From JBHJGP01 sp050331695 (GTDB lineage Bacteria; Pseudomonadota; Alphaproteobacteria; Geminicoccales; Geminicoccaceae), in assembly GCA_050331695.1 (NCBI GenBank), contig JBHJGP010000012.1, positions 62,001-126,000 on the forward strand: 64,000 nt of DNA, in the 5' to 3' direction. The notes under the pieces are model-generated. The model saw only the letters and a list, made by a program, of their open reading frames with translations, had not been told where the DNA came from and made no database searches. The position numbers and the translations under genes are program-made. Positions 51,492 to 60,800 of this stretch are shown here, one piece after another. Numbering within the stretch: position 1 is the first letter of the stretch; every line of letters starts with the position of its first letter.

Positions 51492-51785
51492 ATGACCGTC
51501 CGTCTTCTCGCGACCATGCCCAACGGCGAGGCCTTCCGGGCCGACACGGTCAAGGCCGTACGGATCGCCGAGGAAGCCGGTCTGCTCGGTGCCGAGCGTC
51601 GGCGCTATGCTGTCATGGTTCACCTTGATGAAGGCGAACCCAGCGAGGTCGGCCACAATCTTGCCTGGCCGGACGCGGTGAACCTGGCCCGTCAGGTGGG
51701 ACGACTGGTGAATGACGCGCTTGCGCAACACGCCTTGGCCAACGGCGAACCCCATGACCGACAGAACGCCAGAAAAGACCGTTAA
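51492..51785 (+). CDS. hypothetical protein, 97 residues
   Basis: Begins MTVRLLATMPNGEAFRADTV and contains RRRYAVMVHLDEGEPSEVGHNLAWPDAVNLARQVGRLV, a compact alpha/beta-looking protein without a signal or membrane helix. No family recognised. It overlaps the next gene by 32 bases in another frame, suggesting coupled translation. Confidence 0.55.
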   Translation: MTVRLLATMPNGEAFRADTVKAVRIAEEAGLLGAERRRYAVMVHLDEGEPSEVGHNLAWPDAVNLARQVGRLVNDALAQHALANGEPHDRQNARKDR

Positions 51786-52311
51786 GCCAATCACCGGCAC
51801 CGTTGGATACTTAGCTCGATCGTTGATGACGAGATGGGCGAAGGCTTTTGGGGCGCCGCCGGGCGAGAACACAGCGCAAACCGCGGCGCCAGCAGCCTCT
51901 CAGACGAAAAAGCCGATCGTGGCCGTCAGCGTGCTCGAGCTCGAGGGTAGTGCCCTCGAGCAGGTCCTGGACACCGTCCGTGAGCAGTCGAACCAGCTAG
52001 ATACCCAACCCTTGGCGATTACCACGCTTTCGACCTTTTCGATGTTTCGAGACCGCAATATTGCGGTCGAGCAGGTGGTGGATCCGGTTGCGGCGCGGCG
52101 TATCGATCCCGATCTGCAGTGGCGGCAGCGACAGACCGCCCAGTTCCGGCACATCGGCGGCACCTGGCGTCCGCTGACGGTTGTGAGCTTCGGCCGACCG
52201 CCGCCGGAGTCGGCGCTGCACGCTCTAAGGGAAGCGGCCGGCATGGCACCGGCGTCTTCGCCTGATACGACCGCTGCTGTCACCGGTCATGTTCAGAAAC
52301 GAGGCAAGTAA
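51754..52311 (+). CDS. hypothetical protein, 185 residues
   Basis: The ATG at 51754 gives an N-terminal Ala/Pro/Thr-rich part to about residue 48, then a globular region beginning KPIVAVSVLELEGSALEQVLDTVREQSNQLDTQPLAITTLSTFSMFRDRNI. The pattern of a strand, helix and TTLSTFSMFRDR resembles nucleotide-sugar or glycosyl-transfer accessory folds but does not identify one. It ends 19 bases inside the convergent glycosyltransferase gene at 52293, so the two stop codons overlap. Confidence 0.55.
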   Translation: MTDRTPEKTVKPITGTVGYLARSLMTRWAKAFGAPPGENTAQTAAPAASQTKKPIVAVSVLELEGSALEQVLDTVREQSNQLDTQPLAITTLSTFSMFRDRNIAVEQVVDPVAARRIDPDLQWRQRQTAQFRHIGGTWRPLTVVSFGRPPPESALHALREAAGMAPASSPDTTAAVTGHVQKRGK

Positions 52312-54419
52312 CCGGGAACACGCGCCATGTCGGGCCGCGCGTGCAGGGCCAGGGCCTGAAGGCTTATGATCGAAGCGGCCTCGCGACCGCCGTCGGCAAA
52401 GGCCAGCCGGCGAGCGCGCTCGCGCATCAGGCCCCTCTGCTCGGGCTCGAACATGCGCGCCAGCGCCCAGGTCAGCCGGTTCCGGTTCTGAACCCGAACG
52501 CCATAACCGACGCCTTCTCTCTCGGCGAAGAGAGCTCTCGCCTCCTGCTCGTCCATCATCGGGTTCTCGTTGGGCACCCAGATGGCCGGAAGCCCGGCGC
52601 TGATCAGCTCGTGGAAACTGTTGTAGCCGGCGGCGCTGACAGCGAAGTCGAAGGCCGGCAGGAAACGGGCCAGCGGAAAGCCCTTCAACGTTCTGATCCG
52701 TCCATCGGCCGGCACCGTCACCGCCCCGTTCGCCTCGGCGATCGGCCAGATGACGATGCGGGCATGGGCATCCGGGCGGCCGGCGCACGCAGCCAGAACA
52801 TCGTCGCGGACCGCATTCATATCGAAATTATTGCCCGAGCCCAATTGCACCAACACGGCGGTGGCGTCCTCGGGCAACGCCAATGCGGCCCGCGCCTCCG
52901 CGCGGGAAAGCAAATCGGTTCGTTCCAGAAGGACGATGGGGCCGACAAGCCGCGCGTCGTCTCGATCTATGGTGACACCTGCGTCCATGCGCCGGGCAAG
53001 ATCCAAGGGCTCGATGACGAAGTCAAAATGGGACGACCGGTCGTTGATGGCGCGGCCGGCGTCTTTGCGCCAGAGACCCCGACGGAGCCAGATGAAGGGC
53101 CGCTCGGTCAGCCGCCGGCGGGCGTCGATCAGCGACTGATAGGGGTGATTGCCGTCGAAGATGACCGCCCGCGCGTCGAAATAGGTCACCATATCGACCA
53201 AGCGGTCGGCGAACGACGCCTGCCAGCGGCCGTCGCCAAGACCGAGCGACCGGTGTCCGGGGACATATTCGGCATGAAAACCGAAGGGCTCGATCTCCGA
53301 AACGGCCTGGGACATGGTTAGAAAGACCGGTTCGATCTGAGGCGGTAGACGGCGGGCGACGGCGAGTTGCCGGGTGAGATGGCCAAGGCCGATACCGTTG
53401 GGCGACAAAAACAGGACCCGCACGCGGGTCTTCGACCGGCCCCTGAAGTGCAGTCTCCTCGGCTCTTTTGTTGGGGACGGGGCAAGCGTCTCCAGCTGAT
53501 CCACCCAGCGATCCGCCTCGAACAGAGCGGCCTTCGCCTCGGCAATCGAGGCCAGCGACGCCACCTGTGCTTGGCCGTCGGCGCCGGGGCACAGGCTGGT
53601 AAACGGCAGCACCGCGCCCTCCATCTCCGGTGCCATGGGCGAGGTTGCGATCAAGGGCAGGCCGGCCGCGAGCGCTTCCGCTTCGAACGCGGTCACCACG
53701 GGGGCCAGGCTCGCTCCGCGGGCCACCAGAAACCCGTCCAGCGACGCCACGCCCGAGGGCGCATGGTCGGCATCGTCCCGGTCCGGGATCCGCTGCGGCG
53801 TAAGACCCGGTCTCTGAAGAGCGAGGTGTCGAGGATCGAGATAGCCGCCCGTCTCCGGCGCATGGCTCCCAAGCCGAAGCGAAGGCGCCGGCGACCGGCC
53901 GTTTTCAGCCGAATAGGCATCCGCGAGCGGTGGCCAGAGGGCTTGGGTGCGCGGGCGATCGGTGAGCCGGTCCAGCCATGCCGCCACCAGGCCGTCGCAA
54001 GGAGCCAGCATCGTCGGCCGCCCCAACAACAGCTCGGCCCGCGATACTATGCTCTCCAGGTCCGGAGCGTGGCGCTCGGTGTCGTCCCAGATCTGCTCGA
54101 CCCGAAGGAGACCTACCTCGCTTTCCAGCCGAACCAGGCGATCCGCCTCGGCCAGAAACGGCGCCAGATGGTAGGCGAAAGCGATACGGCATCGGATGGG
54201 GCCCGGCTCGCTGATCAGCGCCAGCGTTCCGCCACGCATTCGCCGGCCGATCGGCTTTGCTATGTGGCGGCGTGGATCGGCCAGCGGCCCCAGGACGAGC
54301 ACGGCGCCAATCCGCCAACCTCGGGCGGCAAGGCGATCGACCAGCCGGCCGACGCTCCGCGCTTCTGCCGTCGGCAGTCGCGGGTCAAGAACGAGAACGA
54401 AATCGTATCGATCGGACAA
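52293..54419 (-). CDS. large glycosyltransferase-like protein with C-terminal MurG/GT28-type domain
   Basis: 708 residues from a TTG at 54419; the frame stays open to 55112, but that part is antisense to the GT4 gene and is rejected. The start has only a weak ribosome site, so it is uncertain. An N-terminal region starting LSDRYDFVLVLDPRLPTAEAR looks like a GT-B half-fold. From about residue 375 a second domain begins RVLFLSPNGIGLGHLTRQLAVARRLPP, the GlyxGly-x-Gly-His-type N-motif of UDP-glycosyltransferases such as MurG, and continues to VLVQLGSGNNFD, FDFAVSAAGYNSFHELISAGLPAIWVPNE, typical acceptor/donor segments. Two GT-B units may be fused. It is divergent from the GT4 gene, with a short (about 80-base) promoter gap. 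Confidence 0.65.
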   Translation of the reverse strand: MSDRYDFVLVLDPRLPTAEARSVGRLVDRLAARGWRIGAVLVLGPLADPRRHIAKPIGRRMRGGTLALISEPGPIRCRIAFAYHLAPFLAEADRLVRLESEVGLLRVEQIWDDTERHAPDLESIVSRAELLLGRPTMLAPCDGLVAAWLDRLTDRPRTQALWPPLADAYSAENGRSPAPSLRLGSHAPETGGYLDPRHLALQRPGLTPQRIPDRDDADHAPSGVASLDGFLVARGASLAPVVTAFEAEALAAGLPLIATSPMAPEMEGAVLPFTSLCPGADGQAQVASLASIAEAKAALFEADRWVDQLETLAPSPTKEPRRLHFRGRSKTRVRVLFLSPNGIGLGHLTRQLAVARRLPPQIEPVFLTMSQAVSEIEPFGFHAEYVPGHRSLGLGDGRWQASFADRLVDMVTYFDARAVIFDGNHPYQSLIDARRRLTERPFIWLRRGLWRKDAGRAINDRSSHFDFVIEPLDLARRMDAGVTIDRDDARLVGPIVLLERTDLLSRAEARAALALPEDATAVLVQLGSGNNFDMNAVRDDVLAACAGRPDAHARIVIWPIAEANGAVTVPADGRIRTLKGFPLARFLPAFDFAVSAAGYNSFHELISAGLPAIWVPNENPMMDEQEARALFAEREGVGYGVRVQNRNRLTWALARMFEPEQRGLMRERARRLAFADGGREAASIISLQALALHARPDMARVPGYLPRF

Positions 54420-54500
54420 GGGCTCGGGACGCGTTGACCTCGGACTCGGTGCTATGCCATGCCTCGTGGCCTTCCACCAAGCTTCGTTGTGAGCGCGCCC

Positions 54501-55631
54501 ATGGCCCCGGCGGCAAAGCCGATAAGAGTACGGGTCTTCCCCGATTACCGGACCGCCAATCCCTACCAGCGATTGCTGTACGATGATTTCGATCCGGCGT
54601 TCGCGGTCGACTTCGAGGACTGGCGATCCGCCCTGGCTAAGGACGATGAACCGGTCGGCATCTTTCATCTCCATTGGGAGGACGCGATCTATCGCATGGC
54701 ACCCGGCGAGGACGAGGCGAAAGCTCAGGCGCAAGCGTTCATCGACGCTTTGCAGGATTACCGGAACCGGGGCGGCATTAGCATCTGGACAGTGCACAAC
54801 CGCTCGCCCCATGACGGCCGCTACCTCGCCGTGCATGACGCTTTGTGCGAGGCGCTTGCCGAAATCGCCGATATCGTCGTCGTTCATCACGCAACCGGCG
54901 CCCGCTTCGCCCACGAGGCGCGAGGAATCCCGCACAATCGGCTCGTCACCATCCCCCACGGCAACTACCGCCCGTTGCCGGCCAATCTGCTGGGGGACCG
55001 GCCCGGCCGCCGCTTGGCCGCAGGCTATGGGCCTGGCGATCGCGTCGTCCTCTTGTTCGGGCGGTTGGACAGCTACAAAGGCGGTGAAGAGCTGATTGAT
55101 GCCTTCGCCCAAACGGACAACACCGCGCTCAAGCTGGCGATTGCGGGCAAAGCCGTGGCGCCGCTGGACGACGCCCTGGCTGGCCTGGCCGAACCGGTGC
55201 GCCAGCGGATTTCAGTCGACGTCCGGTTCATCCCCGAAGAGGAGGTGCCAGCCTTCTTCGACCTGGCGGACTTCGTCGCCCTTCCCTATCGCTCCATCCT
55301 CACCTCCGGCACCGCCATGTTGGCGCTATCGCGTGCCAGACCGGTGATCGCGCCGGCGTTGGACGGTCTTCTCGAATGGGTGCGCGACGGCCAAAACGGA
55401 TATGTCTATGAGCCGGACCAGCCGGGAAGTCTGGTTTCCGTCCTCAATAGGGTCGCGTCGAGCGACCATGACACGTGGGCGCTGATGGTCCGGGCCGCGG
55501 AACAGACCAGCCTGGGCTTCGACTGGCATGGAGCCCGCACATTGCTGGCCGGCATCTACGCTCGTCTCACCCTCGATCACCGACCGCCGCGCTTGGTAGG
55601 CGCCGACGACTGGTTCGTGCTCGGCGAATGA
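54501..55631 (+). CDS. GT4-family glycosyltransferase
   Basis: 376 residues from the ATG at 54501; a GTG at 54489 is an alternative. The N-terminal Rossmann half starts PIRVRVFPDYRTANPYQRLLYDDF. The donor half has VVLLFGRLDSYKGGEELIDAFA near residue 185 (GT4 hinge), then VDVRFIPEEEVPAFFDLADFVALPYRS and the conserved SGTAMLALSRARPVIAPALDG, with donor acidic residues in EWVRDGQNG. It is likely to transfer a sugar onto a cell-surface glycan or a small acceptor in the cytosol. It is paired head-to-head with the MurG-like gene. Confidence 0.75.
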   Translation: MAPAAKPIRVRVFPDYRTANPYQRLLYDDFDPAFAVDFEDWRSALAKDDEPVGIFHLHWEDAIYRMAPGEDEAKAQAQAFIDALQDYRNRGGISIWTVHNRSPHDGRYLAVHDALCEALAEIADIVVVHHATGARFAHEARGIPHNRLVTIPHGNYRPLPANLLGDRPGRRLAAGYGPGDRVVLLFGRLDSYKGGEELIDAFAQTDNTALKLAIAGKAVAPLDDALAGLAEPVRQRISVDVRFIPEEEVPAFFDLADFVALPYRSILTSGTAMLALSRARPVIAPALDGLLEWVRDGQNGYVYEPDQPGSLVSVLNRVASSDHDTWALMVRAAEQTSLGFDWHGARTLLAGIYARLTLDHRPPRLVGADDWFVLGE

Positions 55632-55815
55632 TCCCGGGCTCGCCAATTCGTAAATGGGTCGACGGTTTTGAACAGGTCGACAGACGAAGTGCCGCTTGCC
55701 GGAACCCCAGGAACCGGATCGCCCGACAGGCGTTGCCGGCAGGTCTAGTCCAATCGGTTCGATCGACGACCGTCTGTCGTTCAAAACCTTTCCCGCTGAC
55801 GGAGCAGAGCCCCTT

Positions 55816-57297
55816 GTGAGCACGCTCGGCGAGCATGGCGAAGCGCCGGCCGTCGGCCAGACGGCCGTCCTGCGCCGCATCCGGGCTCGCATCATGCTGG
55901 GCGTTCTCGGACGCCTGACACCGACATTGATCGCCCTTTTCGCGGTGCCGATGATCCTCGCCATCATCGATGATCAGTGGCTTTTCGTCGGCAGACTGGC
56001 CGCGGGCGGCGCTATCGTCGTGATCATCGCCTTGATCGGGCGCACGATCTCGCTCGGCGATGACGTCAGGCCCCATGAGGTATTGGCGGCGACCGCGCTG
56101 ACATTTCTTCTCGGCACGCTGGGCATGACTTGGCCCCTCATGATCTACGGCCTGCCGTTCGTGGACGGCCTGTTCGAAGCCATGTCGGGGATCACCTCGA
56201 CAGGCTTCACCGTCGTCTCCGACATCGAACAATGGCCATGGTCGGCCCAGATCACCCGCGCCTGGCTTCAATGGTATGGCGGGTTCGTCATTCTGGTGGC
56301 GGTGATCGCCGTCATTCTCGAGCCCGGCGTCGCCGCCCGCAGGCTCGGCGCGATCGATGTGGAGGGTACGACCATCGTCGCCTCCATGAGCCAGCGGGCG
56401 CGGGTCGTCATCGTCACCTATTCGCTTCTGACGCTGCTCTGCTTCGCCATGGTGTTTGCCGCACATCCCGAACTGGTGCCGGCGATCTCGTTGACGCTAA
56501 CGGCCGTGTCCACCGGAGGATTTTCTGTCTACGGCGACAGCCTGGCTTCCCTGCCGGTGCTGGCAAGTGCCATTTTGCTCCTGTTTTGCGTTGCGACCGC
56601 GGTGCCGATCGATCACTACGAGTATCTGCGCCGGCGACGGTTCTCCCTGTTCTTCCGAGACACCGAAATCCTCCTGCTGGGATATCTGGTGGCATTCGGC
56701 TTCGGGCTCATGGTCTTACTGGGGTGGTTCGCGGACGGGACACTGAGCTGGCGCGGGATCTATGACCTGTTTTTCGTCACCGCGAGTGCCCATTCAACGG
56801 CCGGCTTCTCGACCGCTTCGGTCGCTGAGCTCACCGACGCTCAGAAGGCGCTGTTGATCGGCCTTATGGTGATCGGCGGCGCCGTCGGCTCGACGGCCGG
56901 CGGGATCAAGCTATTACGCGCGCGGGTGATGATGGAAACACTGCGCACGGCCATCCTTCGAACCGCAATCGGGCCCAATAGTATCTTGGTCGTCCGGGTC
57001 GGCGAGACCCGGATCCACGGCCGCGAGATCGAAGGCATTATCGGCATCATCGGCCTGTTCCTGATCGCGCATTTCACAAGCTGGATCATCTTGACGGCCC
57101 ATGGCCTGGATCCGGTCGACGCGCTGTTCGACATCGTCTCGGCGCTGTCGACCGTCGGGCTCTCGACCGGCGTTGCGTCGGCGGACCTCGCCGACCACCT
57201 GAAACTGCTTTTCGTCCTCAACATGTGGCTGGGCCGGCTCGAAGTTATCGCCGTGGTCATCTTGTTGAGTCCCTGGTCCTGGCTGAAAAGGAACTAG
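55816..57297 (+). CDS. trkH: TrkH/KtrB-type potassium uptake channel subunit
   Basis: 493 residues from a GTG at 55816; the frame is open upstream to 55696 but that lacks family similarity. Four pore-loop repeats each with the selectivity-like motif: MSGITSTGFTV, LTAVSTGGFSV, SAHSTAGFST and SALSTVGLST, separated by two helices each as expected. The late segment GSTAGGIKLLR is a KtrB/TrkH signature at the intramembrane gate loop. It imports K+ under control of the nucleotide-binding RCK subunit encoded 3 bases downstream. The neutral Gly/Ser selectivity residues fit K+ over Na+. Confidence 0.9.
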   Translation: MSTLGEHGEAPAVGQTAVLRRIRARIMLGVLGRLTPTLIALFAVPMILAIIDDQWLFVGRLAAGGAIVVIIALIGRTISLGDDVRPHEVLAATALTFLLGTLGMTWPLMIYGLPFVDGLFEAMSGITSTGFTVVSDIEQWPWSAQITRAWLQWYGGFVILVAVIAVILEPGVAARRLGAIDVEGTTIVASMSQRARVVIVTYSLLTLLCFAMVFAAHPELVPAISLTLTAVSTGGFSVYGDSLASLPVLASAILLLFCVATAVPIDHYEYLRRRRFSLFFRDTEILLLGYLVAFGFGLMVLLGWFADGTLSWRGIYDLFFVTASAHSTAGFSTASVAELTDAQKALLIGLMVIGGAVGSTAGGIKLLRARVMMETLRTAILRTAIGPNSILVVRVGETRIHGREIEGIIGIIGLFLIAHFTSWIILTAHGLDPVDALFDIVSALSTVGLSTGVASADLADHLKLLFVLNMWLGRLEVIAVVILLSPWSWLKRN

Positions 57298-57300
57298 ACC

Positions 57301-57747
57301 ATGAAACTGTTGATCGTCGGCGCTTCCGACTCGGCTGTCGCTCTGATCACACGCATTACCCACGCAAAATCAGGCGCGGAAGTCGTGCTGGTCGACCGCA
57401 ACCGCGATAAGCTAGACCGCCTTTCGGAAACCGTCGATTGCGGCATGGTGGTGGGTGACGGCACCGCGCCGGCGATCCTCAAGGAGGCGATCGGCGACTC
57501 CTGTCCCGATGTTTTGGTCTTATTGACCGACTCCGATCAGACCAACCTGATCGCCGCCCTTTTGGGCCGGAACCTAGGCATCGAAACGGTGTTGCCGCAG
57601 GTTCAAACACCTGAAGTCTGTGCGGCTTGCAGGGAACTGGGCGTCGAGCGCTGGATCGCACCGGACGAGTTGATCGCCCAGGAGATCGAAAGCGCGATCG
57701 GCATGTCGCTGAACCGGGAATCCGAGGGCGATCAAGAGGAAACCTAA
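57301..57747 (+). CDS. trkA: TrkA/KtrA-type RCK regulatory protein (single N-domain)
   Basis: 148 residues of RCK_N type: MKLLIVGASDSAVALITRITHAKSGAEVVLVDRN with the glycine-rich NAD(H)/ATP-binding motif, then GDGTAPAILKEAIGDSCPDVLVLLTDSDQTNLIAA and an acidic tail. A full TrkA has a second RCK half and TrkA_C domains; this is half-length, so it should form an octameric ring on its own like KtrA. It starts 3 bases after TrkH, so it is co-transcribed. Confidence 0.85.
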   Translation: MKLLIVGASDSAVALITRITHAKSGAEVVLVDRNRDKLDRLSETVDCGMVVGDGTAPAILKEAIGDSCPDVLVLLTDSDQTNLIAALLGRNLGIETVLPQVQTPEVCAACRELGVERWIAPDELIAQEIESAIGMSLNRESEGDQEET

Positions 57748-57870
57748 CGTAAGCTGCAGCCATCCAGATTGATCGCGGTTCGAAGAAAAGAAAGCCTAAG
57801 AAAAAGGCGCCAGAGAAATTCCAGCGCCAGTCGGGGAACAACTGTGGTTCGTTAGTCGGGCGGGGGAACC

Positions 57871-60800
57871 TCAGACGATGACATTGTCCTCGCTCAGCAC
57901 CGACGCGGTGACACCGGCGAGGGTTACCTGATCGCCGCCGCCGAGATCGACGACCAGGTCGTCACCGTCCTGGTTTGACGCATCGATCACCGCGTCGACA
58001 TCGGCGAGACCAAAGCTCGAAAAGTCGAGAATGTCCTCGTCCGAGGCGAAGTCCAAAACCAGATCCTCACCGGTCCCGACCTCGAAGATAAAGGTGTCGC
58101 TGGCACCACCACCCTCCAGCGTGTCGGCGCCGAGACCACCATTGAGGGTGTCACTGAAGCCGTCCAGTTGCTCGATGACGATCTCCAGGAGCTGGCCGCT
58201 GCCGCCATCCTGGGTGAAATCGCCCTCGATCGGATCGATGACGGCGCCGGCGACGGTTGTGCCGCCGAGAATGGTGCCGCCGTCACCCGGCAGACCTTCC
58301 GAGCCAATGAAGCCCGGATGCTCGCCGACCACACCTGCCTCATCGATCCCTGTGTCCGGCGCGGTCTGGTTGATGAACGCGGCGTCCAGCTCGTTGTCCA
58401 CCTCGGTGCCGGCATCGAGAACGTCGGTTCCGAAGCGTTGGATCACGATCTGACCGTTTTCATCGCCAAGAAAATTACCGTCCTCATCGAAGATCGGATC
58501 GGCCAACGGATCGTCTGGCACGGCGAGGAAGGCGTCATTAGACGGGATGATCATGGTGGCCCAAGAGAAGAAGCCCTGCCCCACCTGATCCGGATCGACG
58601 TCGATCTCGAAGGAAGCCGCCTCGCCCGGATCGATCGGACCGGGCACGCCGTCGGGGCCGACGATCGTGGCGTCGACACCGGCGCCATCGACCTGGGCGT
58701 TGAACTCGGCGGCGATGCCCTCGATGCTGCCATCCTCCGCCAGGCGCTCGAGACCAAAGCTCGCCGGCGCCCCGATATCGAAGGCATCGAACGTGGCACC
58801 GTCATGGAAGCCGAACCACACCGGCGTCACGAAGGTGCCGCCGGCGCCAAGCGTGTTGGTGACGGTCACGCGGATGGCGGCACCGCTACCGATGGCATCA
58901 CCCCTGAGGAAATCGCTGCCGTCACCGCCCTGGAGATTGTCGGAACCAGCGCCACCCGCCAGGAGATTGTCGCCGTCATCACCGATCAGCGTATCGTTAT
59001 TGACGGAGCCGGTCAGGTTCTCGATGTTGTCGAGACTATCCTGAACCGTATTGCCGCCTACGACATACTGGGCCTGACCGGCCGATAGGTCCGCGGTCAC
59101 GTCGGCGCCGATGTCAGCGAAGGAAGCGGTGTCGACACCATCGCCGCCGTCGAGCGCATCGTTGCCGCCGCCGCCCTGGAGGAAGTCGTCACCCTCACCG
59201 CCGCCGAGCGTGTCGCCGCCACCGCGGCCAATCAAGAGATCGTCGCCGTCATTGCCGGTCAGCACATTGTCGCCACCATCGCCGAAGAGCTGATCATTGT
59301 TGGCCGAGCCATCCAGATTCTCGAAGTTTTCGGGACGCTCGAAGACCGTGGCGACCGGTGTCTGATAGGAGGCATTGCCGGGGGCGAGATCAGCGATCAC
59401 CGGCGCGCCGATACCGACGAAGCTGTTGGTATCGATACCTTCGCCACCGTCCAGGATGTCGACCCCACCGCCGCCGGCGATGAAATCGTCCCCACCACCG
59501 CCGCTTATCACGTTGCCGACGGGACCCGACGCGATGATCCTGTCACCATCCTCCGAACCGACGATGTTCTCGATCTCGTCCAGCTCGTCGGTCTCCACCA
59601 CCTCCTCGAAGACATTGCCGTCGTCGGCGCTCGGATCCGCGCCCGTGACATCGCCGCCGGCATCCTGGACGATATCGAGGATAACCGGCCCATTCACGCC
59701 CGCCGGCGCATTGTGGAGATGGATCGAGCTCACGCCTGAGACCGGCAGAAGCTCGTCGGTGGAAATACCCGAAACGGAGAGATCTGCGCTGTAGCTCACG
59801 TCCTCACCGTCCACGGTGATGACGACGGTGCCGGAACCGATGGCGTCGCTGTCCGAGGTCGGCCCCGGCTCCTGGGCCGCGTCGAGGGACGCGACAAGGG
59901 TCAGCGTCCTGATCCCGTCCACGGTTTCGTCCGACTGCAGCAGCAACTGGCCGCGGATCTCGCCGCCGGGAAAATCATTCGTGTGGATGTTGAAGTAGAG
60001 ATTGTTTGCGGCCGCCTCGGCGACGATTTCCGCCGGCGTCTGAGCGGTCGTGATCGAGGCCACGGGCTGGTCCTCGAGCGAAACCGAGAAACCTGTCTCG
60101 CGGGTCGCCGTGCCGGCCCCCAAATCGACGTCAACGGCGACATCGATATCGTTGTAGAGGGCGGTGTCCGTACCGGACCGACCGTCGAGCCGGTCGTCGC
60201 CGAGCCCGCCAGTGACCTGGTCGTCGCCGGTGCTGCCGATAAACCGGTCATCGCCCGCACCCAGATCAACAGGACCTTCGATCGTGCCGGTCTTGGTGTC
60301 GACCCGGTCGTCACCGCCGCCCGTTGATAGGCTGCCGGCCAGCTCGCCGTCATTGTTGAGCCGGTCATCGCCGTCACCCAAAACGACATCGCCCTCGATC
60401 AGCCCGTCATTCTCGATCCGCTGGCCGCCGACGGAGAGCGAAGCATCGATCGCAAGTCCATTGTCCGAGCGGATGACACCGTCTTCCTGGTTATCGATCG
60501 GACCGACAAATTGGACGCCCTCGCCGATCTGCAGGCCGGCGCCGTCCTCGGCCTGAACCAGTCCACCGTTGCGCACCGCGCCGTTGACCGTGGCCACCTC
60601 CTCGCCGGATCCGTTGAAGAACCGAAGACCGGCGGCCAGGTTGCTCGGCGTCTGCGGAGCACCCCTTCCTTGGAAAAGGCCGTGATTGCTGATCGTGATA
60701 TCGTCCGATTTCGCGTCCTCGGCAGCGGCACCGACCTGGATTGAGACGCCATCACCATTATTGCCTTCGCCGGCATCGACGACGCCTGAGCTCTGGTTGA

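Noticed and set aside
54420..55112. N-terminal extension of the large glycosyltransferase to 55112
   Set aside because: This part is antisense to the GT4 gene and does not resemble a protein domain; the start was moved to 54419.
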